Shown: positions 1-7,418, numbered from the stretch's first letter. The stretch is DNA of 13,815 bases from an uncultured Ilumatobacter sp. (GCA_938049325.1 CALICC010000225.1:1-13815), one strand, 5' to 3'. Translations and numbers: made by a program. Notes: generated by a model not told the origin, from the sequence alone.

Positions 1-1
1 C

Positions 2-736
2 CTGATCGCACGCACCACCCGACTCGTCACCGTGTGCTCGGGTGCCGCGCTCGCCGCCGGAACCGGCGCGCTCGATGGCCACCGTGTCACCACGCACTGG
101 GCTCGTGCCAACCGGCTGGCCGAGACGCACCCCGACATCTCGGTCGACATCGACCCGATCTTCATCCACAGCACCATCGGCACGAGCGACGTCTGGTCAT
201 CGGCGGGCGTCACCGCCGGAATCGACCTCAGCTTGGCCATTGTCGAACTCGATCATTCGACCGATGTCGCCCAAGAGGTCGGGCGCTGGCTCGTCATGTA
301 CCTCCGACGCCCGGGCGGTCAGTCGCAGTTCGCGTCACCGACCTGGATCCGTCAAGCGCCCATCGGGCCGATCCAGCAGGCACAGGAGCTCGTGATCGAG
401 GACCCAGGAGCGGACCATCGCGTCGCCACCCTCGCTCAGCGAGTCGCCATGAGCGAGCGTCACTTCGTGCGCCGCTTCTCTGACGACGTCGGGATCCCGC
501 CCGCACAGTTCGTCGCCGCGATCCGTGTCGATGCCGCGCGCCACCAACTGGAACGCAGCGACGACACCGTCGCCGCGATCGCACGCCGCTGCGGCTTCGG
601 GTCCGCCGAGACACTGCGCCGCACACTCCAACGCCACCTCGGCGTCAGCCCCGAGGCCTACCGATCACGCTTCTCCCACACGCAATCCCCCGCCGGCATC
701 TCCGCCGGACATCACACCAGACAGGACACTGCATGA
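2..736 (+). CDS. GlxA-family AraC-type transcriptional regulator (5' truncated by window edge)
   Basis: The reading frame is open from the first bases, so the gene starts outside the window; 244 residues are visible. The first ~110 are the C-terminal half of a DJ-1/PfpI (class I glutamine amidotransferase-like) domain: a nucleophile-elbow-like VCSGA with Cys at visible residue 12, then TTHW, then AGVTAGID. Visible residues ~140-225 form an AraC-type DNA-binding domain with two helix-turn-helix units (LAQRVAMSERHFVRRF; then VAAIARRCGFGSAETLRR followed by GVSPEAYR). Proteins of this architecture sense a small molecule through the DJ-1-like domain and regulate neighbouring genes. The stop codon overlaps the next gene's start (ATGA), so the DJ-1 enzyme downstream is probably co-transcribed and a likely target. 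The family is clear; the ligand is unknown. Confidence 0.9.
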   Translation: MIARTTRLVTVCSGAALAAGTGALDGHRVTTHWARANRLAETHPDISVDIDPIFIHSTIGTSDVWSSAGVTAGIDLSLAIVELDHSTDVAQEVGRWLVMYLRRPGGQSQFASPTWIRQAPIGPIQQAQELVIEDPGADHRVATLAQRVAMSERHFVRRFSDDVGIPPAQFVAAIRVDAARHQLERSDDTVAAIARRCGFGSAETLRRTLQRHLGVSPEAYRSRFSHTQSPAGISAGHHTRQDTA

Positions 737-1377
737 GCATCAACGTCGTCATCCCCCTCTTTCCCAACTTCACCGCACTCGACGGCATCGGCCCGTACGA
801 GGTCCTCCAGCGCATTCCCGAGATCGACGTGACCTTCATCGGACATGAGCGCGGCGTCGTACGCTCCGACAACGGCATGCTCGGCATCGAGGTCGACGGC
901 ACCTTCGAAGAGCATCCAACGCCCGACGTGATCGTGTTCCCGGGTGGCCATGGCACGAACGCTCTGATGGACGACCAGCGGGTACTCGACTGGATCCGGA
1001 ACGCACATCAGACCACCACGTTCACCACGTCGGTCTGCACCGGGTCGTTGGTGCTCGCAGCTGCTGGCCTGCTGAAGGATCTCACGGCGACCACGCATTG
1101 GAGTACCCGCCCGACGCTGACCGAGAACGGCTCGGTGCCTGTTGCCGAACGAGTGGTCGAACACCTCGATCAGCGGCTCATCACCGCGGCGGGCGTGTCG
1201 AGCGGCATCGACATGGCATTGCGCCTCGTCGAGTTGCTCGTCGACTCGACCGCCGCTCAAGCCGCCCAGCTGATGATCGAGTACGACCCCCAGCCACCGT
1301 TCGACACCGGCGCACTCGAAAAAGCCGACGACACCATCGTCACCCGCGTCATCGAGTACGCACAGCACCGATCCTGA
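733..1377 (+). CDS. DJ-1/PfpI family protein, isonitrile hydratase-like
   Basis: This 214-residue protein is a complete single-domain DJ-1/PfpI member. It shows the early Asp of the hydratase-type proteins (D17 in FTALDGIGPYEVL), the FPGGHG loop at 69-74, the nucleophile elbow TSVCTGS with Cys102, TTHW at 120-123, and AGVSSGID at 153-160. The D17/Cys arrangement resembles Pseudomonas isonitrile hydratase (InhA), so hydration of an isonitrile is the best guess; other DJ-1 members are glyoxalases, amidases or chaperones. ATG is preceded by AGGA six bases upstream and overlaps the regulator's stop codon, indicating translational coupling. The domain is homologous to the N-terminal domain of its upstream regulator. 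Family membership is confident, substrate is not. Confidence 0.88.
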   Translation: MSINVVIPLFPNFTALDGIGPYEVLQRIPEIDVTFIGHERGVVRSDNGMLGIEVDGTFEEHPTPDVIVFPGGHGTNALMDDQRVLDWIRNAHQTTTFTTSVCTGSLVLAAAGLLKDLTATTHWSTRPTLTENGSVPVAERVVEHLDQRLITAAGVSSGIDMALRLVELLVDSTAAQAAQLMIEYDPQPPFDTGALEKADDTIVTRVIEYAQHRS

Positions 1378-1406
1378 CGTCACGGGGCCTGACCCCAAAC
1401 GTGACG
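1378..1406. repeat. REP-like / terminator-like inverted repeat after the DJ-1 gene
   Basis: Seven-base arms CGTCACG (1378-1384) and CGTGACG (1400-1406) are perfect reverse complements. They enclose a second GGG/CCC stem (1385-1387 with 1394-1396) around CCTGA, with an unpaired AAA on the right side. The core read on the - strand is GGGGTCAGGCCCC, close to the GGGGTCTGACCCC-type palindromes that recur in many genomes. The element begins at the base after the DJ-1 stop codon and lies 39 bp before mrp, so it could end transcription of the first operon. It lacks a T-run. Confidence 0.5.
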
Positions 1407-1444
1407 CGGGTGGCATTCGGGTGCCTCCTCGCCACACTGGGCAC

Positions 1445-2602
1445 ATGGCAACCACTCCCGTGACCGAGGACCAGGTCATCGACGCACTGCGTCCCGTCGA
1501 AGACCCAGAACTCCACCGCTCGATCGTCGATCTCGGCATGTTGAAAGCCGTGCAGATTCGCGAGAACGGCATCGTCGGCGTGCTCGTCGCGCTCACCGTT
1601 CCGGGGTGCCCGCTCAAGGGTGAAATCACCCGCCGCGTCTCTGAAGCCGCAACCGAACTCGACGGCGTTGAGTCGATCGACCTCGAGTTCACCGTCATGA
1701 CCGATGAGGAGCGCGAGAACGTCCGCAAGATGGTCCACGGCGGAGGCGGCGCTGCCTCGGCCGGCTCCGGCCAGGCCCATGGCCACGCCGAGGGTCGCGA
1801 AGTTCCATTCGCCAAGAGCGGTTCCAAAACTCGCCCGCTGCTCATCTCGTCGGGCAAAGGCGGCGTCGGCAAGTCGTCGGTCACCACCAACCTCGCTGTC
1901 GCACTCGCGCAGCAGGGCTACTCCGTCGGCATCATCGACGCCGATATCTACGGCTACTCGATCCCGCGCATGCTGGGCACCGACCGCGAGCCTGTCGTCA
2001 TCGACGAGATGTTGCTCCCGCCCGAGCAATGGGGCGTGCGGTGCATCTCGATCGGCTACTTCGTACCGCAGGGCCAAGCAGTCATCTGGCGCGGCCCCAT
2101 GCTGCACAAGGCGCTCGAGCAATTCCTGACCGACGTGTACTGGGACGAGCCCGACTTCATCCTCGTCGACATGCCGCCCGGCACCGGCGACATCGCACTG
2201 TCGCTCGCGCAATACCTGCCGCGTGGCGAAGTGTTCGTTGTCACCACCCCGCAGCCCGCCGCACAGAAGGTCGCCGCCATGTCGGCCGCAATGGCCGAGA
2301 AGGTCAACCTGCCCGTGCGCGGCATCATCGAGAACATGTCGTGGTTCACCGGCGACGACGGCAAGCGCTACGAGCTGTTCGGCTCAGGTGGCGGCCAGGA
2401 GCTCGCCGACGAAATCGGCGTGCCGCTGCTCGGCAAGTTGCCGCTCACCCAGGCACTGCGCGAAGGCGGCGACGACGGTAAACCAATCACCGCGGTCGAC
2501 CCCGAATCGGAAACCGCCAAGGCGTTCCACGAAATGGCCCGCCAGATCGCTATCGACATGAAGCCGAAGAAGGTCTACTCCGACGCCCTCAAAGTCATCT
2601 GA
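1445..2602 (+). CDS. mrp: Mrp/NBP35-type iron-sulfur cluster carrier P-loop ATPase
   Basis: This 385-residue cytoplasmic protein has an N-terminal MIP18/DUF59 domain (residues ~9-85, with PGCPLKGEI and Cys55) joined by a Gly/His-rich linker to a ParA/MinD-like P-loop ATPase. Visible motifs are the deviant Walker A GKGGVGKS at 137-144, DADIYGYS at 165-172 and the switch II region VDMPPGTGDIALSL at 241-254. Mrp proteins carry and transfer Fe-S clusters to apoproteins. The usual CPxC pair after ENMS is absent: the protein reads ENMSWFTGDDGKRYELFG, and only Cys55 and Cys200 remain. I chose ATG 1445 rather than the upstream GTG at 1421 because it matches the usual N-terminus of the family. There is no Shine-Dalgarno sequence; a weak -10-like CACACT at 1433-1438 may allow leaderless expression. 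Confidence 0.92.
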   Translation: MATTPVTEDQVIDALRPVEDPELHRSIVDLGMLKAVQIRENGIVGVLVALTVPGCPLKGEITRRVSEAATELDGVESIDLEFTVMTDEERENVRKMVHGGGGAASAGSGQAHGHAEGREVPFAKSGSKTRPLLISSGKGGVGKSSVTTNLAVALAQQGYSVGIIDADIYGYSIPRMLGTDREPVVIDEMLLPPEQWGVRCISIGYFVPQGQAVIWRGPMLHKALEQFLTDVYWDEPDFILVDMPPGTGDIALSLAQYLPRGEVFVVTTPQPAAQKVAAMSAAMAEKVNLPVRGIIENMSWFTGDDGKRYELFGSGGGQELADEIGVPLLGKLPLTQALREGGDDGKPITAVDPESETAKAFHEMARQIAIDMKPKKVYSDALKVI

Positions 2603-2688
2603 CCGTCAGCCGTCCTTGACCGGCGAGCGCGCACCGGCATGCGACGCGGATGGCTCGGCGCGGCAGGCGGCCTGATACAAACAGCGGC

Positions 2689-4377
2689 ATGGCGATGAGC
2701 TTCAAGGAAGCCTGTGACGCGGTCTGCGCTCCGGGGTCGATGTTCGAGATCACCGAAGCCGAGGTGCTTGGCCAGACAAGCAAGGTCTTTGCCGGCACGC
2801 CACCCAATATTCGGGCGCTGTTCGCGCTCGCTGCCGGGCGCTCCGACGACTTCATCGTGTTCGAGGAGGAGCGCTGGGCAATGCCCCGAGTGCTCGAACT
2901 CGCAGGCCAGATCGGCCACCTTCTCGTCAACGACCTCGGCGTCGAGAAAGGCGACCGCGTCGCCATCGCGATGCGGAACTATCCCGAGTGGATCGCTGCG
3001 TTCGTCGCAATCACATCGGTCGGCGCCGTCGTCGTTCCGATGAACGCGTGGTGGGTCACCGACGAGCTCGTCTTCGCCATCGAAGACTCGGGCTCCAAGG
3101 TGGTCATCGCCGACGAGGAACGCCTCGCCCGCATGCAGGCAGCCGATGACGGAGCGATCGATGCAACCGTCGTCGTCGCCCGCCCGTCGACCACGTTGCC
3201 CGACGGTGTCGTCAGCCTCGACGCGGCCCTCACCGATGGTGCAACGATGCCGGAGATCGACATCGAGCCAGACGAGGACATGACCATCCTCTACACCTCG
3301 GGCACCACCGGACGCCCCAAGGGAGCGGTGTCGACCCACCGCGCGGTGATCAGCGCGCTCCTCGCCTTCGCCGCCCGCGCCGCGGTGTCATCGCTGCGCG
3401 AGCCGGAAGATCCCGACACGGTCGAAGAAGGCGGGAAGCCTCAGACCGCGTTCATGCTCTGCGTACCGCTGTTTCACGTCACCGGACTGGTTCCGGTCAT
3501 GCTCGGCTCGTTCGTCAGCGGCGCCAAGCTCGTCATGACCTACAAGTGGGAGCCGAACCGTGCGCTCGAACTCATCGAGCAGGAGCGGGTCACCAATTTC
3601 GTGGGCGTCCCCACCATGAGCTGGGACCTCCTCGAAGCTGAGACGTTCGCCGAGCGCGACACGTCATCGCTGCGATCCGTCGGAGGCGGCGGGGCGCCGA
3701 TGCCACCCGAACTCGTCAAACGCATCGACGACAACTTCCAACGCGGCCGACCGGGGCTCGGCTACGGCATGACCGAGACCAACGCGTACGGGCCGCAGAA
3801 CGCCGGCGACGACTTCATCAACAATCCGAAGTCGACCGGACGGCCGGTGCCGATCATGGACGTTCGCGTCACCGACCCCATGGGCAACGTGTTGCCGATC
3901 GGCGAGACGGGCGAGATCTGGTTCAAGAGCCCGTCGCTCATCCGCGGGTACTGGAATCGACCGGAGGCAACCGCCGAGACGATCGTCGACGGATGGCTAC
4001 GGTCCGGCGACATCGGCCACCTGGACGACGAAGGTTTCGTCTACGTCAGCGATCGCGCCAAAGACATGATCCTGCGCGGCGGCGAGAACATCTACTGCGC
4101 CGAAGTCGAAGCCGCCATCTACGAGCATCCGTCGGTGTACGAGGCCGCTGTGTACGGCATTCCCGACGAGCGACTGGGTGAAGAACTCGCGTGCCACGTG
4201 ATGGTGAAGGAGGGTGAGACGCTCGACGCAGGCGACCTCCAGCAGTTCGTGGGTGAGCGCCTCGCCAAGTTCAAGGTGCCGACGACCGTCACGATCGTCA
4301 CCGAGCAACTCCCGCGTAACGCATCCGGCAAGATCCTCAAGCGCGACCTGCGCGACACATTCCTTGCCGACAACTGA
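2689..4377 (+). CDS. Class I adenylate-forming acyl-CoA ligase (FadD-like AMP-binding enzyme)
   Basis: A 562-residue ANL-superfamily enzyme that would activate a carboxylic acid with ATP to an acyl-AMP and then form the CoA thioester. Core motifs, in order: the P-loop YTSGTTGRPKG at ~202-212, GYGMTETN at ~358-365, SGD at 439-441, the hinge region DRAKDMILRGGENIY at ~455-469, and PRNASGKILKRD near the C-terminus with catalytic Lys548. Length is typical of long-chain fatty acid-CoA ligases. An in-frame ATG exists at 2650, but 2689 (or 2695) gives the N-terminus MSFKEACDAVCAPGSMFEI that I regard as typical of the family. There is no Shine-Dalgarno sequence; TACAAA at 2676-2681 could be a -10 box for a leaderless transcript. 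The dehydrogenase downstream suggests a shared lipid or steroid pathway. The substrate cannot be read from the sequence. Confidence 0.92.
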   Translation: MAMSFKEACDAVCAPGSMFEITEAEVLGQTSKVFAGTPPNIRALFALAAGRSDDFIVFEEERWAMPRVLELAGQIGHLLVNDLGVEKGDRVAIAMRNYPEWIAAFVAITSVGAVVVPMNAWWVTDELVFAIEDSGSKVVIADEERLARMQAADDGAIDATVVVARPSTTLPDGVVSLDAALTDGATMPEIDIEPDEDMTILYTSGTTGRPKGAVSTHRAVISALLAFAARAAVSSLREPEDPDTVEEGGKPQTAFMLCVPLFHVTGLVPVMLGSFVSGAKLVMTYKWEPNRALELIEQERVTNFVGVPTMSWDLLEAETFAERDTSSLRSVGGGGAPMPPELVKRIDDNFQRGRPGLGYGMTETNAYGPQNAGDDFINNPKSTGRPVPIMDVRVTDPMGNVLPIGETGEIWFKSPSLIRGYWNRPEATAETIVDGWLRSGDIGHLDDEGFVYVSDRAKDMILRGGENIYCAEVEAAIYEHPSVYEAAVYGIPDERLGEELACHVMVKEGETLDAGDLQQFVGERLAKFKVPTTVTIVTEQLPRNASGKILKRDLRDTFLADN

Positions 4378-4405
4378 GACCGACAACTGAGGCCGGCAAC
4401 CGAGC
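4367..4405. repeat. 13-bp tandem repeat, three units, across the ligase stop codon
   Basis: Three consecutive 13-bp units start at 4367, 4380 and 4393. The first 12 bases of units 1 and 2 are identical (CCGACAACTGAG); unit 3 is CCGGCAACCGAG, 10 of 12 matching. The first unit encodes the last residues and the stop codon of the acyl-CoA ligase; the others lie in the spacer before the dehydrogenase. This looks like local slippage duplication. Confidence 0.75.
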
Positions 4406-4432
4406 CACCTCGGCATCGAACGGAGCAACACC

Positions 4433-5284
4433 ATGGAACTGAAAGACCGAGTGGTCGTCATCACCGGCGGCGGATCGGGAATCGGCGAAGCGCTCGCGCA
4501 CGCGGCACACGACGCCGGAGCGCGTCACGTCGTCGTCGTCGACCTCGATGGCACCGAGGCCGGTCGGGTGGCGTCAGCCATCGGAGGCACCGCAGCCGAG
4601 ATCGACGTCCGCGACGAAGATGCGATTCGCCAACTCGTCGATGACACCGAGACGGCCCACGGACCCATCGACCTGTTCATCTCGAACGCCGGCTACGTCA
4701 CCGCGGCCGGACTCGAGGACCCCAACGAGTCGATCCAGAACATGTGGGAGGTGCATTGCCTTGCGCACATCTACGCCGCACGCGCCGTGCTCCCCTCGAT
4801 GATCGCCCGCGGCGAGGGCTATCTGCTCAACACCGCGTCGGCAGCCGGCCTCCTCACGCAAATCGGCTCGATGTCGTACTCGATCACCAAAGCCGCGGCG
4901 GTGTCGTTGGCCGAGTGGTTGTCGGTGTCGCATCACCACCAGGGCATCCGGGTCTCCGTGCTGTGCCCTCAGGCGGTCCGTACCAACATTGTCAAGAACA
5001 GCCCCGACAATCTCGTCGCCGCTGACGCAGCCGAAGATGCGGGTGACTTCGAGGGTGGCGTCGCAAGTGGCGACGGTGTGCTCGAACCATCCGAGGTCGC
5101 GGCGCTGTGCCTCGAAGCGATCCGCGATGAACGCTTCCTCGTGCTGCCACACCCCGAGGTTGCGACGTACGCCGAACGCAAGGGCGCCGATCGCGAGCGC
5201 TGGCTCGGCGGCATGCGCCGATTCCAGTCGGCCCTGCATCCCGACGGCAATCTCCCCGGCGACGCCATCGCACCCAAGCTGTAA
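4433..5284 (+). CDS. SDR family NAD(P)-dependent oxidoreductase
   Basis: This 283-residue classical short-chain dehydrogenase/reductase shows TGGGSGIG at 11-18 (cofactor loop), Asp37 at the end of beta-2 (VVVVDLDG, suggesting NAD(H) preference), NAG at 85-87, and the catalytic Ser136 (NTASAAG), Tyr149 and Lys153 (YSITK). It would oxidise an alcohol or reduce a ketone in the cytoplasm. The C-terminal ~90 residues, ending with a RWLGGMRRFQ-type segment, follow the usual pattern of longer actinobacterial SDRs. The start is supported by GGAG at 4422-4425, seven bases before ATG. It follows the acyl-CoA ligase by 55 bp on the same strand, so the two are probably one operon acting on acyl, steroid or related lipid substrates. 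The specific substrate is unknown. Confidence 0.9.
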   Translation: MELKDRVVVITGGGSGIGEALAHAAHDAGARHVVVVDLDGTEAGRVASAIGGTAAEIDVRDEDAIRQLVDDTETAHGPIDLFISNAGYVTAAGLEDPNESIQNMWEVHCLAHIYAARAVLPSMIARGEGYLLNTASAAGLLTQIGSMSYSITKAAAVSLAEWLSVSHHHQGIRVSVLCPQAVRTNIVKNSPDNLVAADAAEDAGDFEGGVASGDGVLEPSEVAALCLEAIRDERFLVLPHPEVATYAERKGADRERWLGGMRRFQSALHPDGNLPGDAIAPKL

Positions 5285-5314
5285 GGCGGAACCCGCATCT
5301 CGACCAGGCTCGCC

Positions 5315-5352
5315 ACTGGGTAGCGCTGGTGCCGGAACCAAAAGGACCCAGT
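5315..5352. promoter_or_regulatory. Nested dyad symmetry upstream of the metallopeptidase gene (candidate operator or terminator)
   Basis: Outer arms ACTGGGT (5315-5321) and ACCCAGT (5346-5352) are perfect reverse complements. Centred between them is the near-palindrome TGGTGCCGGAACCA (5327-5340), with 12 of 14 positions symmetric. The element lies 8 bp before the predicted -10 box (5360) and would overlap the -35 position, which fits a repressor site. It could instead be a hairpin terminating the ligase/dehydrogenase operon, though no T-run follows. Confidence 0.4.
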
Positions 5353-5359
5353 CGGGACG

Positions 5360-5365
5360 TATCGT
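5360..5365 (+). promoter_or_regulatory. Candidate -10 box (TATCGT) for a leaderless transcript
   Basis: TATCGT fits the actinobacterial TANNNT -10 consensus and lies six bases before the ATG of the metallopeptidase gene. That would place the transcription start at or next to the A of ATG. There is no Shine-Dalgarno sequence in the 20 bases before this ATG. No clear -35 box is visible. Confidence 0.45.
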
Positions 5366-5371
5366 CAAAAC

Positions 5372-5710
5372 ATGGAGGTCGTGGCGAAATACAAGTTCGA
5401 TCGGATGGTCGCCGACGCCCTCGACGCCCTTCCCGATGAACTCCAGCACGTCCTCGACAACGTGGTGGTGCAGGTGGTCGACCGCAACGAACTCGAACCC
5501 ACGCTCCTCGGACTCTACGAAGGTGTTCCGCACACCGAACGCACCGGCCACGAGGGACCCGACGTCGTGTCGATCTACCGCCTCGCGCTGTGCGAGATGT
5601 GCGATGACCTCGAGGATCTCGAAGACGAAGTCCACGTCACGGTGATCCATGAGGTCGCGCATGCGGCGGGCATCGACGACGACCGTCTGCACGAGCTCGG
5701 CTGGGGATGA
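5372..5710 (+). CDS. Zincin-like metallopeptidase family protein (DUF1025/Zincin_1)
   Basis: A 112-residue protein with the zinc-protease signature HEVAHAAGI: His93 and His97 as zinc ligands, Glu94 as catalytic base, and a downstream DDDRLHELG segment (102-110) that can supply the third ligand. The N-terminal half (DALDALPDELQHVLDNVVVQV) and the LLGLYEGVPHTER segment match the small 'metallopeptidase family protein' group common in actinobacteria. It has no signal peptide or membrane segment, so it is predicted cytoplasmic. The physiological substrate of this family is unknown. Its stop codon overlaps the start of the DNA polymerase gene (ATGA), so the two are translationally coupled. Confidence 0.88.
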   Translation: MEVVAKYKFDRMVADALDALPDELQHVLDNVVVQVVDRNELEPTLLGLYEGVPHTERTGHEGPDVVSIYRLALCEMCDDLEDLEDEVHVTVIHEVAHAAGIDDDRLHELGWG

Positions 5711-7404
5711 CCGGCCTCGTCGCGATCGCAATCGATCCCGATGCCGGCGCGGCGCTGGTCGGCGAATCGGGAATGCCAGAGATCGTCGACCCCAGCGACG
5801 TGGGACGACGACTCGCTGCCGTCGAGGCGACCGGGGCGCGGTGGGTCTGGTGGGACAAGCAGACCGCCCGCGCCATGGTTGACCACGGCGTGCGGCCAGC
5901 TCGATGCTGGGACCTCTCGGCGGTCCACCGTCTGCGCGTCGGAGGTTGGCACAGCGAACCAGGCCACGTTTGGGCGGCGGCCATGTCGCTCGACGTCTCG
6001 ACGATCCCCACGGTGCAACCCGTCGACCTGTTCTCCCAAGCCGTCGACTCCGGCGATCCCGAAGAGCCCGAGCTTGCCGACGGACACCTGCGCGCCGAAT
6101 GGACCGACGGAGCCTGGGCCGACAACATCGAACGCGTCGGGAAGTGGGCGGCACTCGCACTGCGCGTTCAAGCTCGTCAGTCGGCCGTACTCGACGACGA
6201 TGGCGACGCCGACGTCACTCGGTTCCGGACGACGGCGATCTCGGAGTCGGCAGCCGAGGCGATCTGCGCGGAACTCGAACTCGATGGCTTGCCATTCGAC
6301 CGAGCGGTCGGCGAGTCGATCGTCGAGGGATTCATCGGCCGCCGTCCCCGCAACGCGGCCGACGAACGCGACCTACTCGCCCAGCTCGACGCCAGCGTCC
6401 TCGAGCACCTCCCGCCGGGCGCCCATTTCGACCTCCGGAGCCCCGACCAGGTCAAGTCGTTGCTGCGCCGGGTTGGCATCGAGGTGCCCGACACACGTGC
6501 GTGGCGACTCGAACGCATGGTCGACGACCACCCGATCATCGCGCCACTCCTGGCGTGGCGTCGGGCCGAGCGGATGCGGACGACGTTCGGCTACGAGTGG
6601 ATCGACGAACACGTCGGCGACGACGGCCGCCTCCGTGGGAGATGGTCGGGCTCCGACGGCGCCGCAGGCCGCATGACCGCAACAGCCGGGCTCCACAACA
6701 TGCCTGCCGAGATGCGCCCGGCGATCGCCGCTGAACCCGGCCACCTGTTCGTGCGAGCAGACCTCGGCCAGATCGAGCCTCGCGTCCTGGCCGCAGTATC
6801 CGGCGACCCCGTCCTCGCCCTCGCCACCCACGACGACGACATGTACGCGCCGGTGGCCCAGCGCTTGCGCGTCGAACGCGACATCGCGAAGGTCGCCGTG
6901 CTCGGTGCGATGTATGGACAGACCACAGGCAAAGGAGCCGAGGCACTGCATGGGCTCGAGCGCGAGTACCCCATTGCGATGGGGCACTTGCGGGCCGCGG
7001 ACGAAGCCGCACAAGGCGGCAATGACCTGCGCACATATGGAGGCCGGCGTATCCGCATGTCGGGAGCCGTCGATGACGCGATGACCGACCGCGACGTTCG
7101 CTCGCGAGCCGCGGCGCGCGGCCGGTACGGACGCAATGCCGTCGTACAGGGCGCTGCTGCAGAGTTCTTCAAGATGTGGGCGGTACTCGTGCGGGCGCGT
7201 GGCGCAGCGATCGGCGCCACGATCGTCCTGTGCCTGCACGACGAACTGGTTGTGCACACGCCCGAGTCGCAGGCCCAGGCCACCGCATCGCTGCTCGATA
7301 CGTGCCTACAAGAGGCGGCGCATCGTTGGCTACCCCGCGGCGACCCGACGGTTCGATTCGTTGCCGACACGAGCATCATCCAGCGCTGGTCGGAGGCGAA
7401 ATAG
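5707..7404 (+). CDS. Family A DNA polymerase, short actinobacterial type ('bifunctional 3'-5' exonuclease/DNA polymerase')
   Basis: This 565-residue protein has the polymerase domain of family A in its C-terminal two thirds. Motif A is DLGQIEPRVLA (Asp352, steric-gate Glu357), motif B is RDIAKVAVLGAMYG (Arg391, Lys395, Tyr403) and motif C is LCLHDELVV (His511-Asp512-Glu513). GRMTATAGLHNMP (321-333) and QGAAAEFFK (481-489) are also family hallmarks. It has no 5'-nuclease domain and is shorter than E. coli Pol I (928 aa). The N-terminal ~170 residues take the place of a proofreading domain, but I cannot see a convincing DxE..D..D exonuclease triad, so proofreading is doubtful. The O-helix position that is Phe762 in E. 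coli is Leu399 here. It is probably an accessory repair polymerase. The 4-bp overlap with the metallopeptidase gene indicates coupled translation. Confidence 0.88.
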   Translation: MTGLVAIAIDPDAGAALVGESGMPEIVDPSDVGRRLAAVEATGARWVWWDKQTARAMVDHGVRPARCWDLSAVHRLRVGGWHSEPGHVWAAAMSLDVSTIPTVQPVDLFSQAVDSGDPEEPELADGHLRAEWTDGAWADNIERVGKWAALALRVQARQSAVLDDDGDADVTRFRTTAISESAAEAICAELELDGLPFDRAVGESIVEGFIGRRPRNAADERDLLAQLDASVLEHLPPGAHFDLRSPDQVKSLLRRVGIEVPDTRAWRLERMVDDHPIIAPLLAWRRAERMRTTFGYEWIDEHVGDDGRLRGRWSGSDGAAGRMTATAGLHNMPAEMRPAIAAEPGHLFVRADLGQIEPRVLAAVSGDPVLALATHDDDMYAPVAQRLRVERDIAKVAVLGAMYGQTTGKGAEALHGLEREYPIAMGHLRAADEAAQGGNDLRTYGGRRIRMSGAVDDAMTDRDVRSRAAARGRYGRNAVVQGAAAEFFKMWAVLVRARGAAIGATIVLCLHDELVVHTPESQAQATASLLDTCLQEAAHRWLPRGDPTVRFVADTSIIQRWSEAK

Positions 7405-7418
7405 GCACCTCTCGCGAC

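Noticed and set aside
712..1890. 392-codon - strand frame opposite the DJ-1 and mrp genes
   Set aside because: No family motif, and it covers a stop/start overlap and an intergenic hairpin. A shadow of the + strand coding.
2603..2688. mrp to acyl-CoA ligase spacer examined for a terminator or riboswitch
   Set aside because: 86 bp with only a weak TACAAA box; no convincing hairpin or known motif.
4574..6160. 528-codon open frame on the - strand across the SDR, metallopeptidase and polymerase starts
   Set aside because: Arg-rich, low-complexity translation with no recognisable domain, antiparallel to three well-supported genes. Expected by chance in high-GC DNA.
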